NCBI GenBank assembly: GCA_030411725.1
Contig: MU839827.1
Coordinates: 4,781,027 to 4,845,026 of the forward strand
DNA from: Echria macrotheca
Taxonomy: Eukaryota; Ascomycota; Sordariomycetes; Sordariales; Schizotheciaceae
DNA length: 64,000 nt
Direction of reading: 5' to 3'
Numbering within the stretch: position 1 is the first letter of the stretch; each line of letters opens with the position of its first letter. Positions 53,883 through 64,000 of this stretch are shown piece after piece. Under the pieces are notes generated by a model. It searched no databases. It was not told where the DNA came from and saw nothing but the letters and a program-made list of their open reading frames with translations. Position numbers and translations under genes: made by a program.

Positions 53883-56078
53883 TTGCAGGATCGAAGGCGC
53901 TGAGGTCCATGATCTTTCTATTTCGCAAGGCAGCATTGAGGTTGTCTACATGTAGCGAGTCGCAAACTTCATGATGTAGCTGAAACCTCAGTGAGCCTTT
54001 TCTTGGAATGGATTCTTGACGAGGAGGCAGATATCTACGGACAAATGCCCTTAGTCTCCCTTCTTTTGGACGGTGGTTGTTGTTAGCAAGCAGGTAGCAA
54101 GAGAGCTACATCGTGGGCTTCAGGGCCACCAGCACCAACCTGGAAGGTGAGAACTCGAGGGGAAATAATTCCCATGAGAAATTCCCCTCATACCGGGCCG
54201 CGATTCCGACTGTTCAACCCCCTGTAGGGACAGGATCTCGTCGCTCTCCCGTGAATCGCGTTCCTAGCAAGCTACTGGAAAGCCAAGCCGCTATGAATAG
54301 GAAGCCGGAGGTCAAGTAACGGTGACTTGTGTCGATCTCAATACCACCAAGCCTGGAAGTGGCCCGGCCCGCAGATGATGCAAGAGCCTCATCCCATTCT
54401 CACCAAGGTAGGTACGTATAAGTAACAAGGTAATGTGCGTGGCGTACCATTCCAAGAACTCGACCTCGCTAGTCAATCTGCAGACAGTATTTCCTGGTTT
54501 CGATCACTTGATCAGCAAATCATCCCAGTTCGGCCATTTGGTCATCCTGGTCTCCTCATCGAGTCATCACTCATCCTCGCTTCTGAGAGACTGAGAACGT
54601 GGTCCGCACAAAAGATATCGAGATCGCCACGGTGGATTGCAATCCGGGAACCACGCCCGGCTCGCCTGGAGTCCCACAGTCAACGCCGAGCCGCCCAGCG
54701 CTGCGGAGTCCCACATTCCTGCCGAGGATGATCGCATAACATCACGGACGGAACCGAGCGGATCGCCCAAAAACGGAAAAGGACTGGGATGTTATTGACA
54801 CCTTGCCCATTGACAACCTTACTTACATGGGATGGGTTAGGGTCATCTGCATGAAACGGCTCGCCGTGACGAGATCGGCTTCTTCCGAACTTTACTCGCC
54901 TTTCTGCGTCCAAGGATTCGCCAAGCGTTCTCTCAGCGTTGACGGCGCGGAACTCGCCGGCCAAGGGGCGGCATGAACTGTGTGGAAGAAACCCCACTAG
55001 TTCGGCTGGCTAATCATAGTGGGAACACGGACTGTCATCTTTAAAACTTTATGTTTTCATGTGAAGGATGATATGAAAGCTGGTGATACGGCTCCGCAAA
55101 AAAGGGACTAGGGACTCGTTTGGGTGTCGCTCTGCCGGGTCTGAATACATGAAGCTTTCGGTTGCCCAGTTTATTATACGCAATACTCCAGGATATCTCT
55201 GACATCCGATGACACTACTTCATATGATGTTGACACCTCAGCTCAAAGCAATCTATCCCACAACCCCCACACCATCACCCCAGTTTCACCGGCCGGTTCC
55301 GCATTCCTACTGCACGGGGCCCCGAGAAAAGGACCTTACCGAACAGCTAGGTACATGTACGGGAACCTCAGCTCTCGACGCGAGCACCAAGACCAAGATT
55401 CGGTCCGTCGGTTATCGGTCCGTCTTGTCAGAAAAATAGCGCAACGCTGCCCATTTTCGCTGCCACAAGAAAATACTACGTCATGTGTCGGTCTTGTTCT
55501 AGAACGTTGGCCACAGCAAGGAGCCCTGTGGGGTTTCAGTTTTAGATCGCGCGATGTGACCTTCCAGGGCGTATGTAACACGGTTTTGAGCATCTTGGAG
55601 GTTGAGTTCATGGTGTTTGGAAAACATCATCGGATTTCGGGATAAGCCGACCTCAAGTGTAGAATCGGTATTCAGAAGAAAAGAGCTAGAGAAAAAACAG
55701 AACGGACCCAACAATCTTAGCGAAAGAGAATTTCCTCGAACCCACGCTCCTGTGGAGTTTCTCCGGCCCCACAGAACAGGGTCACCACCTCAACGCGAAA
55801 TCAAGACATCTAATACAACAAAATAGTGTAATAATGCAAGAATGTAAATACTCTCATATCTAAAATCAACGATCTGATACCAGCCGCGCGGCGGTCTCGA
55901 AGATCCACCAACTCAACTTCTACACAATATGCAACATCATGCAACTCAACTACATGTAACTCTACTTCCCCAATGCAAGCAAGAAGTCAAACAAATCTAC
56001 TCCTCTCGAAGAAGTAACAACTGTGCAGACAGCAGAAGAGTCCAGGATGGCGATGCACTATCCGAGATCCCGACCGAT
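53883..56078. other. Intergenic, 2.2 kb, nothing recognised
   Basis: No frame has motif support. Sequence composition is ordinary and shows no RIP. Confidence 0.45.
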
Positions 56079-58118
56079 CTAAAAGTCCCACAGCGTGCCG
56101 AAGGCGTGCATGCCAGCTTTAATCTCATCAGCCATCGTCCTATATTATTGTAAAAAAAGAACTTACCCGCTCGGCAACCCTGCATCATCTCGTCGTTGCC
56201 CTGCCGGTTGGACGTAATAAAGATGACCTCAGCGCCGAAGCTGTCCCAGGTCTCCTTGAGCAACTTGACGCTGTCTGGCCGGCCGCCTCGCTTCTTGGAG
56301 TCCCAAAGGATCATGCGCTCCGGCTCGATGTACTTGTGGATGAGGCCGGTGATGGTCGGGCCGAAGGTCTTTTCCTGGTCCGAGCCGATCCAGATGAGGA
56401 ACCTGCCTCTGTTAGTCCTTGCTCTTCTTGGGAGATTTTTTTGGTGACATGTACCAATTCGGGCTCTGGATGCAGGTAGAAAGAGCCGCCCCGATGCCTG
56501 TTCCGGTGCACACGCGGATGCCTCGCTTGAACATGGCGGACGCATGACCAACGCCGGCTGCGAGCCGATATTAGTTGTTCAGCCTCTAATAATAAGCGAG
56601 ACCGGTTGAAAATTAATAACATACCAAACTTGAGCTCGCGCGTCCACACTGTCTTGGGGGGGTTCATGACGAGCCCCTTGGTGAAGTCGCCCTGGACGCC
56701 GCAGATCATGTAGTGGCAGCCCGAGTGGAGGCCCTCGCTGATGATGCCGAAGGCGTGATACTCCATGATAGACGTACGACTAATGCGCCCCAGTAGGCCC
56801 TGCTGCATGCCGCGGTCGAAGCGCAGGATGGCCACCTTGGGCGACGGGATCTCGACCTGCACCGGCACCTCGCGCAGCGTGAACCACGGGATCAGCACGA
56901 AGATGGTCATGAAGACGGCGAACCAGAACTCTTGGACCGAGAGCAGCGAGTGCGCGTCCGCCCGCCACTCGCCCAGCTTGATGTCGTAAGCGTTGCCCGT
57001 GACGACAAACATCCAGGTGGTCTATGTTGTATATTAGTAGTTGCTTTCTTTTACCCCTTTTTATTGTTTTCTTTTCCCCTTTTTTATTCTTTTTTTCTTG
57101 GAGAAAAAAAATGGATCAAACATACCGCCAAGCCCAACCAGCCGATAAACCGGTGGTGCCTCTCAAACACATTGTGGTGGGTGTTGCGGACCCACGGAAA
57201 CGCGCTGAGGACCGAGATGATGACCAACACATTGGTGACAATACCACTTGCGACAACCGCGCTGTGCTGCACCGCGCGATGCTGGATGATATCGACGATC
57301 TTGAAGATGAGCCACCTATTTTTTTCTGTCAGAGTTGGTCCGGGAACAGGGATCATCGATAAGCTTACCCAGCTCCGGACAGGGCGCATCCGGAGTGGAT
57401 GCCTCCGACGTGTTGCAAGACCGAAGTTGCCGCTAGCTTGATGCTCAGGGGGGCCCACTGCATTCTTGTCAGGATTTTTTTTTCTTGTGTGCTCGGTTAA
57501 GTCTTGGGGTTCTCAACGGTGACGCACACTGCGCAGGCCGTAGATGGCCACGATGTAGAGGAACCGCAGAAAGAGCTCGTTGCGCATCATGATGGCACAC
57601 AGCAGGTTGCCAAGCACGATGGCGCCCAGGTGGTCCTCGGCGTAGGGAAACCGGCCGAGGGCGGCCAAGGTGATGCCTGTCACGTTGAGGAGGACCACGA
57701 ACGTGAAGAACTTTCGATACGTGTTGAACCAGATGGTGAACAGGATCCAACGGCTGACCTTGGGCTTCTGCTTCTTCTTCGGCGGCGGGGCTGCTGGCTT
57801 CTTGAGAATGTCATCGGTGCTCCTGGACGGGTTGATCGAGTCTAGTGATTTCCATCCTGGCGGCCATGTCAGCGATAGCTCCGGCACGCTCGAGAAGGGC
57901 GTGATACCCTCGTGCACGGGCGACACAGGCGACAGGACCGTCTCGATCTGGAGTATCTCCATCTTCTTCTCGCGGTCGACCCGGGACAGGGCCAGGGGCG
58001 GCACCACGGGGAGCTTGTCGGTGTGGTCCTGCAGCCCCTTTTCGGCATCATCGAGGTCTGAGTTCCGCCCTGTCGACGCCGTCACCGTGGTCTGGTGATG
58101 GAACCATTGTGAAGACAT
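56079..58118 (-). CDS. TmpA-like membrane flavoprotein / NADP-binding oxidoreductase, 547 aa
   Basis: Seven exons on the minus strand: 58118-57528, 57457-57369, 57315-57126, 57021-56625, 56557-56455, 56402-56167 and 56116-56079. All six introns are GT-AG and every phase closes. The start is the ATG at 58118; no earlier ATG is in frame. About 130 hydrophilic N-terminal residues precede membrane segments near residues 140-200 and 235-330 (VLQHVGGIHSGC, FPWVRNTHHNVFE, HHRFIGW). The soluble part has a flavin-binding-like stretch (YHAFGIISEG) and FKRGIRVCTGTGIGAALS, a GxGxG nucleotide motif. It continues with WDSKKRGGRPD and the terminal FGTLWDF. This set matches Aspergillus TmpA, a plasma-membrane flavoprotein linked to conidiation signalling. 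No NRPS-like neighbour is visible. Confidence 0.85.
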
Positions 58119-61100
58119 GTCGCCCACCTCACTGGCTGACAAAGATATCCCCGGGGGAGAGAGAGGTGGTATTAGGAGAGAGCAACGAGAGGTGACCCGG
58201 CAGATGTCGCAGCTGACAAGATCCAGGGGATGAGTAGGGCTGGCCGGTTTGGTTTTATGTCACGACCAGGAACTCGGACGGGACACGACAAGCTGGACGG
58301 ACGGACCGGCGCTGGCTCTTCCAAGAGGCATCCGAGATGCAGAGTCGCAACGTCGGTCCCAAGATTCCAGGGCGGTCCCCCTCCATGGACGGGGAGTAGC
58401 GGCTACTTTAGAGTCTAAGCTGGGTCCTGGGTGGAATCATAGCAGGACGTCTCCATGACCATGTCCCGGCCTTGCCAAGGACGAATAAGCCTCTGGTGCT
58501 ATTGACACCGTCCTTGCCCAGATATGCCGGGTTTCGCAGTCTGATACGGCCTTACTCTCGGACGGCAGAGTGAGCCCATCAAGGCAGTTGACGTGCAACC
58601 CCCCCCCGGCTCCTAGTCCTAATTAGGTTGTCAGAAGAAGACCCGAAGCGAAATTGTTATCCTGTGGCCCGTCGCCATGGCCCTGCACTAGCAGCACCGC
58701 AGTCGAGTCGCTCCGTATCTGGCAAAAAGCTGTTAATGCGCCGATTATCCAAATTAACCCCGGATTCTAGGGCGGACGCTTGCCCTCCACGCCTGACACG
58801 TGCAATCCCTCTTTTTTTTCTTTTTCGTCTTAGTAGTCGGCTGCCAGCAAAAATGCCGACCACCCTTACCCAGCACTGCATCTCGCCAGCTGCATTGCCT
58901 GTATTGGCCTCGCCGGCGTGATCCCCCCCTGCCCCAACATTGACGTCATGTGAGCGTCCGCGCTTGTCGGCCTGACGGCTTCTCTACCGACACCAGCCCA
59001 CGGCGACCCAGGCACCGCTTATCGTGCCAGTATGGGGCCAGGTTTAATGGTCGGAAGGTCGGGGCGTGCCCTGGTGGGACTGCTGTGTTGTTCTTGGACT
59101 CCGTCAAATCTGTTTTTGCTGGTATGCGGTAGATGAGTTTATTTTTCCCTTTCGGTGTTCTCTCCACATTTTGCAGGCGTTCGCACGGGATGTGCTATCG
59201 AACCATGGCGCCGGTCACCGCGGACTGCCTGATTGAGAATGGGTTGTTTCGGGTGAACGGGACGTTGATGAGCATCACCGTCACTTTTTTCGAGAACGAT
59301 GCGGAACTCGCCGGCTGCTTTCATGCGGTCGGCCAGGATGCACCGCAGATAAATGTGAAATCACTGCGTTGGACATGGAGGCAAACCACCGCCCTCGAAA
59401 TCTTGGGTAGATCGAGGGATGCAACCCAGCTGATAAGAAAAGAAGCCAACTTCCCCAATAGGGAAACCCACTTACACCGACAACACCAGTAGATGACCCC
59501 AGCCACGACACGTCAAAAAGGGGTAAGCAAAGGGAGCGCGACGCAGCGGCCCGTGAATCCCAAGAGTCTACCCTCCCTAATTCAGCCATCATGATAACAA
59601 ATTATCTGCCCATATACTACCTTAGCTTGTGATAGTGAAAAAACAAAAAGTGACAAGTGACGGCGCCCTACCGCACTGACACTGCTGGCACCAGCCGTCC
59701 CCGCATTCTCGCAAACGCAGAAGCACAAGAAGCGAGAGGCAGCACAACGCCGAAAATATAGGGCCGTCCTGATAAATTCCCCGAACCCCTGTCCCCCGCA
59801 AAAACCGGCATCGTCCCATCTGGGGCCGGCCGAGGGCTATCTGCGCCGCTGATTCGTCCAATATCGGCCCACCCCCGTTCTTATAGCACCTGGCATATAT
59901 GGCGAGCAGGGAGGCTTGCGTTGGGTAGCCTGTCCATGACGGCAGTCGTTCTTTCTTCTTTTCTTCGCCGCTCTGGCATCGCGATGATCGACTCTTTCTT
60001 GGGTCGCAACCGGGAAGTAGAGCCAAGGAAAGAGTGATGATCGCCCGGGTGTTATATTATGCAAGAGATCTAGACTAATGTTCGTGATATCCTGACTTGC
60101 CTCTCGGCCCCCAGCCAGGCACCGAACATGGTTGCCCCTGGATTGATACCTAGCTCTCTCCTTTTCTTCCTCTCGTCAAGCTTTCAGCCTCGGACGTAGT
60201 CTTTATTATACTCGGCTGTGTCCAACCGTCACCCATCACATTCATGGCTTGGCATTTAGCCTCGGCTTATCATTGCTAACACGGTGTCTCAGGTGGGTAC
60301 CGACAGTGGCCGTCGGTGATGACTCTGGTGGTTGTCCGAGGGGGGCTGCCTACCAGATGGGGGTGGTGTCGGTCAGTGACAAGAACTGGAGGGGTCCCGG
60401 TAGAGTGAGGGGTCCCCACTGAGATCTCTTCCCCTGAAAAAAGGGTCAACCTCCTTCGTACCGATGTGTCTTATCCCATGCCGCGATGGTTGTAGACAGT
60501 GGCGATCACAGCTAACATGAACGCCGCCCTATCTCCAAATACACGACCTTGTAGAAGAAACAAGGAAAACCACTCGTGATCAGAATCAAGCCATCATCAT
60601 CCAACCAACAAGGTCCGTATCAGCCCATCGCAGCTGCCGATGATCTACACCCCCGAAATCACCAACAACAGCCTCCTCCTTGGAAGACCAAAGAAAAAGC
60701 AAAACTAACAGATCAACACCCCGAATCCCGATCTTGCGTGCCCCGGACGGACGGTGGCTACGTTGTTGGGTGGACTAGCGTTTTGGGGGCGCACATCAGC
60801 CTAAACGGCAGACGACTGTCTGGCTGGGAGAGCGCGGCGCTGGCCCTGGTGGGTCTAGTCAGACGCTGTCCGTGGACGGCTGATTTGGTGTTATCAGTTG
60901 GTTGGGATTTCTTCCTGGGGTTTATTATCATCGTGACGTGAATTTGATTCCGGGCGCGTCCGTCTCGCAGAAGGTGTTTCTTCATGGGTGGGAAAAGGGG
61001 GAAGGGGATTTTTGGCGGCTAGGTATGTTCATCATGATGACATGTAAAATGCAGTGAGTTCAACCTACCAACTGCAATGTTTTCCGAGCATGGTTAAGGT

Positions 61101-61980
61101 ACGCTTTTCATCCTGAGTCCCATAGTCGACCAAATCAGTGTACGGTTGTACGCGATGGCCAGACCATTCGATATGCCGCACTTCCTCCGCATCACGAGGG
61201 TATGCCTACGGGCTCACCTTGGACCCCGGGTATTCCCACCGGACAGAGGATCTGCTCCCGAACCACGCTTTGTGACCGCTTAAACCAACGTCGGACCTTC
61301 GTCGATCTCGATTACATCGAAATCCCGGGTCAGATGCCCATAAATTCCGGATATTCCCGACTTGACAGCCACCATCATCGTCTTCAACGGTCTTGCATAG
61401 CCACATGCATGCGCGTCAATCCAGAGTACTCATTTGGAAGACACCAAACCAGGCTACTGAGTGAAAGCTACCTAGGGGTGGGATCCCGTAGATGCCTCAT
61501 GTGGCCGTCGTGGGTTCTAAGAAAAGTATCGACGGCCCGATCAGGTCAACCAAATGGTGTAGAGCTTGTTTAATACTGATTGGGTGTTTTGGAAGGTGTG
61601 GTGTGGCTAGTCGTGGTACCTGGACGGTCTAGTGCTTAGCGGCGGGCCGGCGGATCTTGGTTGGGGGCTAGGCGATGGTGGTATGCACGGGGATTTCTGT
61701 GTGAGTGGCTCAGGGGTAGGTGTGTCGGTTCCTTTGAGAGGCTGGACCATTGGGACTTTTGCCCGACGCGACTACTAGGTAGGTATTCACAGCTACAACT
61801 TTCTTTCGCGCATCACATCGACAGCTGACGGATTTCTCAACACGAATTAAGGGCTAGATGAATATATAAGACATAAAGGCAGCCCTAGTAACTACCTCGT
61901 TTCCATACACTTTTCCCGCCGAGTAATCATACATAGACAAAGCTCCCTAGGAAATCTCTTTTTGAGTTCCTTTGCGGCAC
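58119..61980. other. Intergenic, 3.9 kb, nothing recognised
   Basis: The longest gene-free GC-normal stretch. Frames of 60-135 codons occur on both strands but lack motifs, credible starts or introns. A non-coding RNA or a poorly conserved gene cannot be excluded. Confidence 0.4.
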
Positions 61981-62828
61981 CTACCGGCAGTCCTTGTACG
62001 GATTCAGCCTGTCCAGCAAGCCTGGCTTCTTCTTCTCCTCCTCGTGGCCGCTCGACCCGAGTCCCATGCCCTTGCTTGATGTGGTGCTGCCACTGATGCC
62101 CGTCGATGTGGCGGACTTGAGTCCTTCGGTGATCGATGACGTGGAAGTAGTAGACTGGGACTGCTCGCTGGGGCAACCCTCGAACTGGGCGGTGCGCGTG
62201 GTCGACGACCCTTGCAGGCCCCCGCCCGTCTTTTTGTACTCGTCAATACTGATGGGCTGCTTGGTCGTTGTCTCGTGGATGCGGGCGGCATTGTGGTGGA
62301 CCTCGTGCACCGGCACAGCTGTATGGATGACCTCGGGCTGGATCACCTCCTTTTGGAGGAGCGGCTGGACGGTTTCGTGGACGTGGCTGTGAGATTTTAT
62401 CAGTACTGCCCCCAAAGTTGAGAAGGAGACAAGACTCACTGATGGACATGCTCGCCCGTCACGACCGGTGCCCGGCTCTGCGTGTGGGTAGTCGGCTCAA
62501 TTGTCTTGTCGTCGCGCAGGACGGAAGCCTCAGCCTTGATGGCACGCTCGGTCGCCGCCTGGTCGCGGTGGTCGAACTCGCGGGTGACCTCACCAGCGAC
62601 GCGGTGCTTGTGCTGCTCCGGCAAGACCTCGGTGGTGGCGATGGGCTGAACGGTGCGGTGGTAGTGGTCCTGGTGAACCTCGCTCTCGACGGCCGTGCTG
62701 ACCTCTTCATGCGAAGTCGGCTTGATGGTCTTCTGCTCAATGGCCGGCGCCACGTGCTCGTGCACCGTCGTGTCGTGGTGGCCCGACTTGGACATGATGT
62801 CGTTGATGGTCTTCTTGGTCTTGTCCAT
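61981..62828 (-). CDS. Fungal allergen-like hydrophilic His-rich protein, 264 aa
   Basis: Two exons, 62828-62440 and 62386-61981, with a 53-nt intron (GTGAGT...CACAG, phase 2). The start is the ATG at 62828 (MDKTKK). The protein has no signal peptide or membrane segment. It consists of imperfect His/Glu-rich units: TIKPTSHEEVSTAVESEVHQDHY, TVQPIATTEVLPEQH, TGEHVHQ-HVHETVQPLLQKEVIQPEVIH and VPVHEVHH. The C-terminal 90 residues are Ser/Thr-rich. This is the fungal family annotated as allergen or IgE-binding protein; its cellular role is unknown, and its very hydrophilic make-up suggests a stress-related, partly disordered protein. A shorter paralogue lies 442 bp away in divergent orientation. 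Confidence 0.83.
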
Positions 62829-63270
62829 GTTGACGCTTATTGGTTGTGTTGTTGTGTCGGTGTTGTAACTGATCGATGGAAGACGAAGAGAAGTCCCGTG
62901 TTGATGGCAAGTTGAAGCAAGAAGACAGAAGGGAACGTCGCGCATTTATGAAGACTTGCCAATGACGTTGTCCGAAGGGAAAGTTACGTCGTGTCTATGC
63001 AAATTCTAGTTGCTGTCAGAAGGCACGACTAATGCCGTCGGACGCATTTAGCACATGACGAAATGATTCCACAATCCATCACCACTACGCAACCTTTGAT
63101 CATCTACCATTTTGACTCTGGAACTTCCAAGACTTGATGACGAGCTCACCGGAGCAAATTCCGGTAGTGGCGCATTGATGTCATCACAGGCGGACCAGAA
63201 AGCGTATCAAAAGGGGAGGGCGACGTTAGCGAAGAAACAACAAAATCCACAAGACACCAATAAACCCACC
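62829..63270. promoter_or_regulatory. Shared intergenic region of two divergent allergen-like paralogues
   Basis: The 442 bp between the two start codons must contain both promoters. I see no strong TATA pair, and no stress-element cluster can be asserted by eye. Divergent paralogues sharing one upstream region may be co-regulated. Confidence 0.45.
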
Positions 63271-63736
63271 ATGCCGAAACAACCTCGCCATTCTCAGGAG
63301 CAGGGGAAGAGGGCGATGGACCTGGATCAAACCATCACGCAAGACCCGAGTATTCATCGCCGCGTTGGTAATGCGACCAACTGCTAACGTTCGAATAGCT
63401 ATCACGCACGAAACCATCAAGCCGCATGAGCACGAGGCCGTCGAGGAGCACATCGAGCGCGAAATCCACTGCCACGACGTATATCCGAAGATCCAGCCCA
63501 TCGTCGAGACAGAGGTCCTGCCGGCACGTCATTTCATCCAGGATGAACAGGGGAATAGGACTGAGGTGGCTGCGAAGGATGTCCCGCTGTATACTGGCGA
63601 GGTCCAGCAAGGGGAAGGAGAGGGTCTGATGAAACATTCACACCATGAACACCATGTTTACGAACATGATGGGAAGAAGGGACACAAGAAGGGAAAAAGC
63701 AAGACACAGATGTTGCGGGACCTGTTGAACCGGTGA
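63271..63736 (+). CDS. Short allergen-like paralogue, 144 aa, with a possible 31-nt intron
   Basis: Exons 63271-63367 and 63399-63736. The start is the ATG at 63271 in a good context (CCACCATGCC). The reading frame changes between HRRV and AITHETIKPHEHE. The only splice pair that closes the phase is GTAATG at 63368 and AATAG at 63398, with CTAAC inside, giving a 31-nt intron; a frameshift is the alternative. The C-terminal part has EIHCHDVYPKIQPIVETEVLPARH, matching the paralogue's EVHQDHYHRTVQPIATTEVLPEQH. The tail is basic and His-rich (HSHHEHHVYEH, then KKGHKKGKSK). It is about half the length of the neighbour and has only one repeat unit. No function is assigned. Confidence 0.68.
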
Positions 63737-64000
63737 TATTTCTGGCTGTGTTTTAGGTGTGGTCATTCGGAGGTTAGGTGTTAATTCTACTGCATCCAGT
63801 TTGGTATCATTTACATTCACCGTGCTCCTCGCTTTGGTCAAGTCCAGACTTGCAATGCTAAACTGGACGGATTCGACGTGTTCGATAAAGGTATCTAAAT
63901 ATAGGGCACCGGCTATCTCTGATTTTTCGTTGCAAATGGGCATGTGTTGGACTTATGATCATTCTAAATTGGTTTCCGGAGTCATGCAGATCAAAGTATC
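63737..64000. other. Right-edge flank
   Basis: No gene is supported in the final 264 bp. Confidence 0.4.

Noticed and set aside
60576..60941. 121-residue plus frame with a hydrophobic end
   Set aside because: It opens with GTG and has no ATG near the start; no family resemblance.
1..64000. tRNA, rRNA and CRISPR-like arrays
   Set aside because: No cloverleaf with conserved T-loop, no rRNA segment and no regularly spaced repeats were seen by eye; a tRNAscan-SE run would settle the tRNA question.

Overview
The window looks like nuclear DNA of a filamentous ascomycete (Pezizomycotina), most likely a Sordariales/Chaetomiaceae-type saprotroph; the exact taxon is my inference. The grounds are GC-rich genes with short (about 50-75 nt) introns carrying CTAAC/CTGAC-type branch points, HET-domain genes, fungal secreted oxidases and AT-rich TpA-loaded islands typical of repeat-induced point mutation (RIP). 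No tRNA, rRNA or CRISPR signal was seen.

Left part (1-5 kb): the 3' part of a two-domain alpha/beta hydrolase (enol-lactonase type) that runs off the left edge, then a three-exon Dal5-like MFS permease. From about 5.3 to 31.7 kb the region is accessory. It has two AT-rich RIP islands (5.4-6.6 kb and 23.4-26.2 kb), each holding a younger GC-normal insertion with TG...CA ends and a perfect 5-bp target duplication (5930-6412, AAATA; 25157-25366, AAATG). Between and around them lie a secreted amidohydrolase, three apparently intact HET (heterokaryon incompatibility) genes (8983, 14598, 26989), one frameshifted HET gene (30382), one HET relic (about 17.4-18.3 kb), a SesB-type hydrolase relic, a berberine-bridge FAD oxidase relic, an SAT4/PTH11-like rhodopsin-domain membrane gene, and a sirtuin and an MFS transporter that have both lost their 5' ends at one shared junction near 21.9 kb. 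This reads as a decaying allorecognition neighbourhood eroded by transposons.

Middle and right part (31.7-64 kb): mostly single-copy genes. They include two unrecognised multi-pass membrane proteins; a same-strand pair of an AA16 lytic polysaccharide monooxygenase and a stand-alone AA8 cytochrome (possible redox partners); a secreted FAD amine-oxidase-like enzyme; a tannase/feruloyl esterase; a helical plus 4-TM membrane protein; a DUF1996 secreted protein; a galactose-oxidase-type copper radical oxidase with an F5/8C domain and all copper ligands; a seven-exon TmpA-like membrane flavoprotein; and two divergent fungal-allergen-like paralogues sharing one 442-bp upstream region.

Exon boundaries were derived by hand from splice motifs and reading phase. 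For each multi-exon model the exon lengths sum to a whole number of codons, which is the main internal check.
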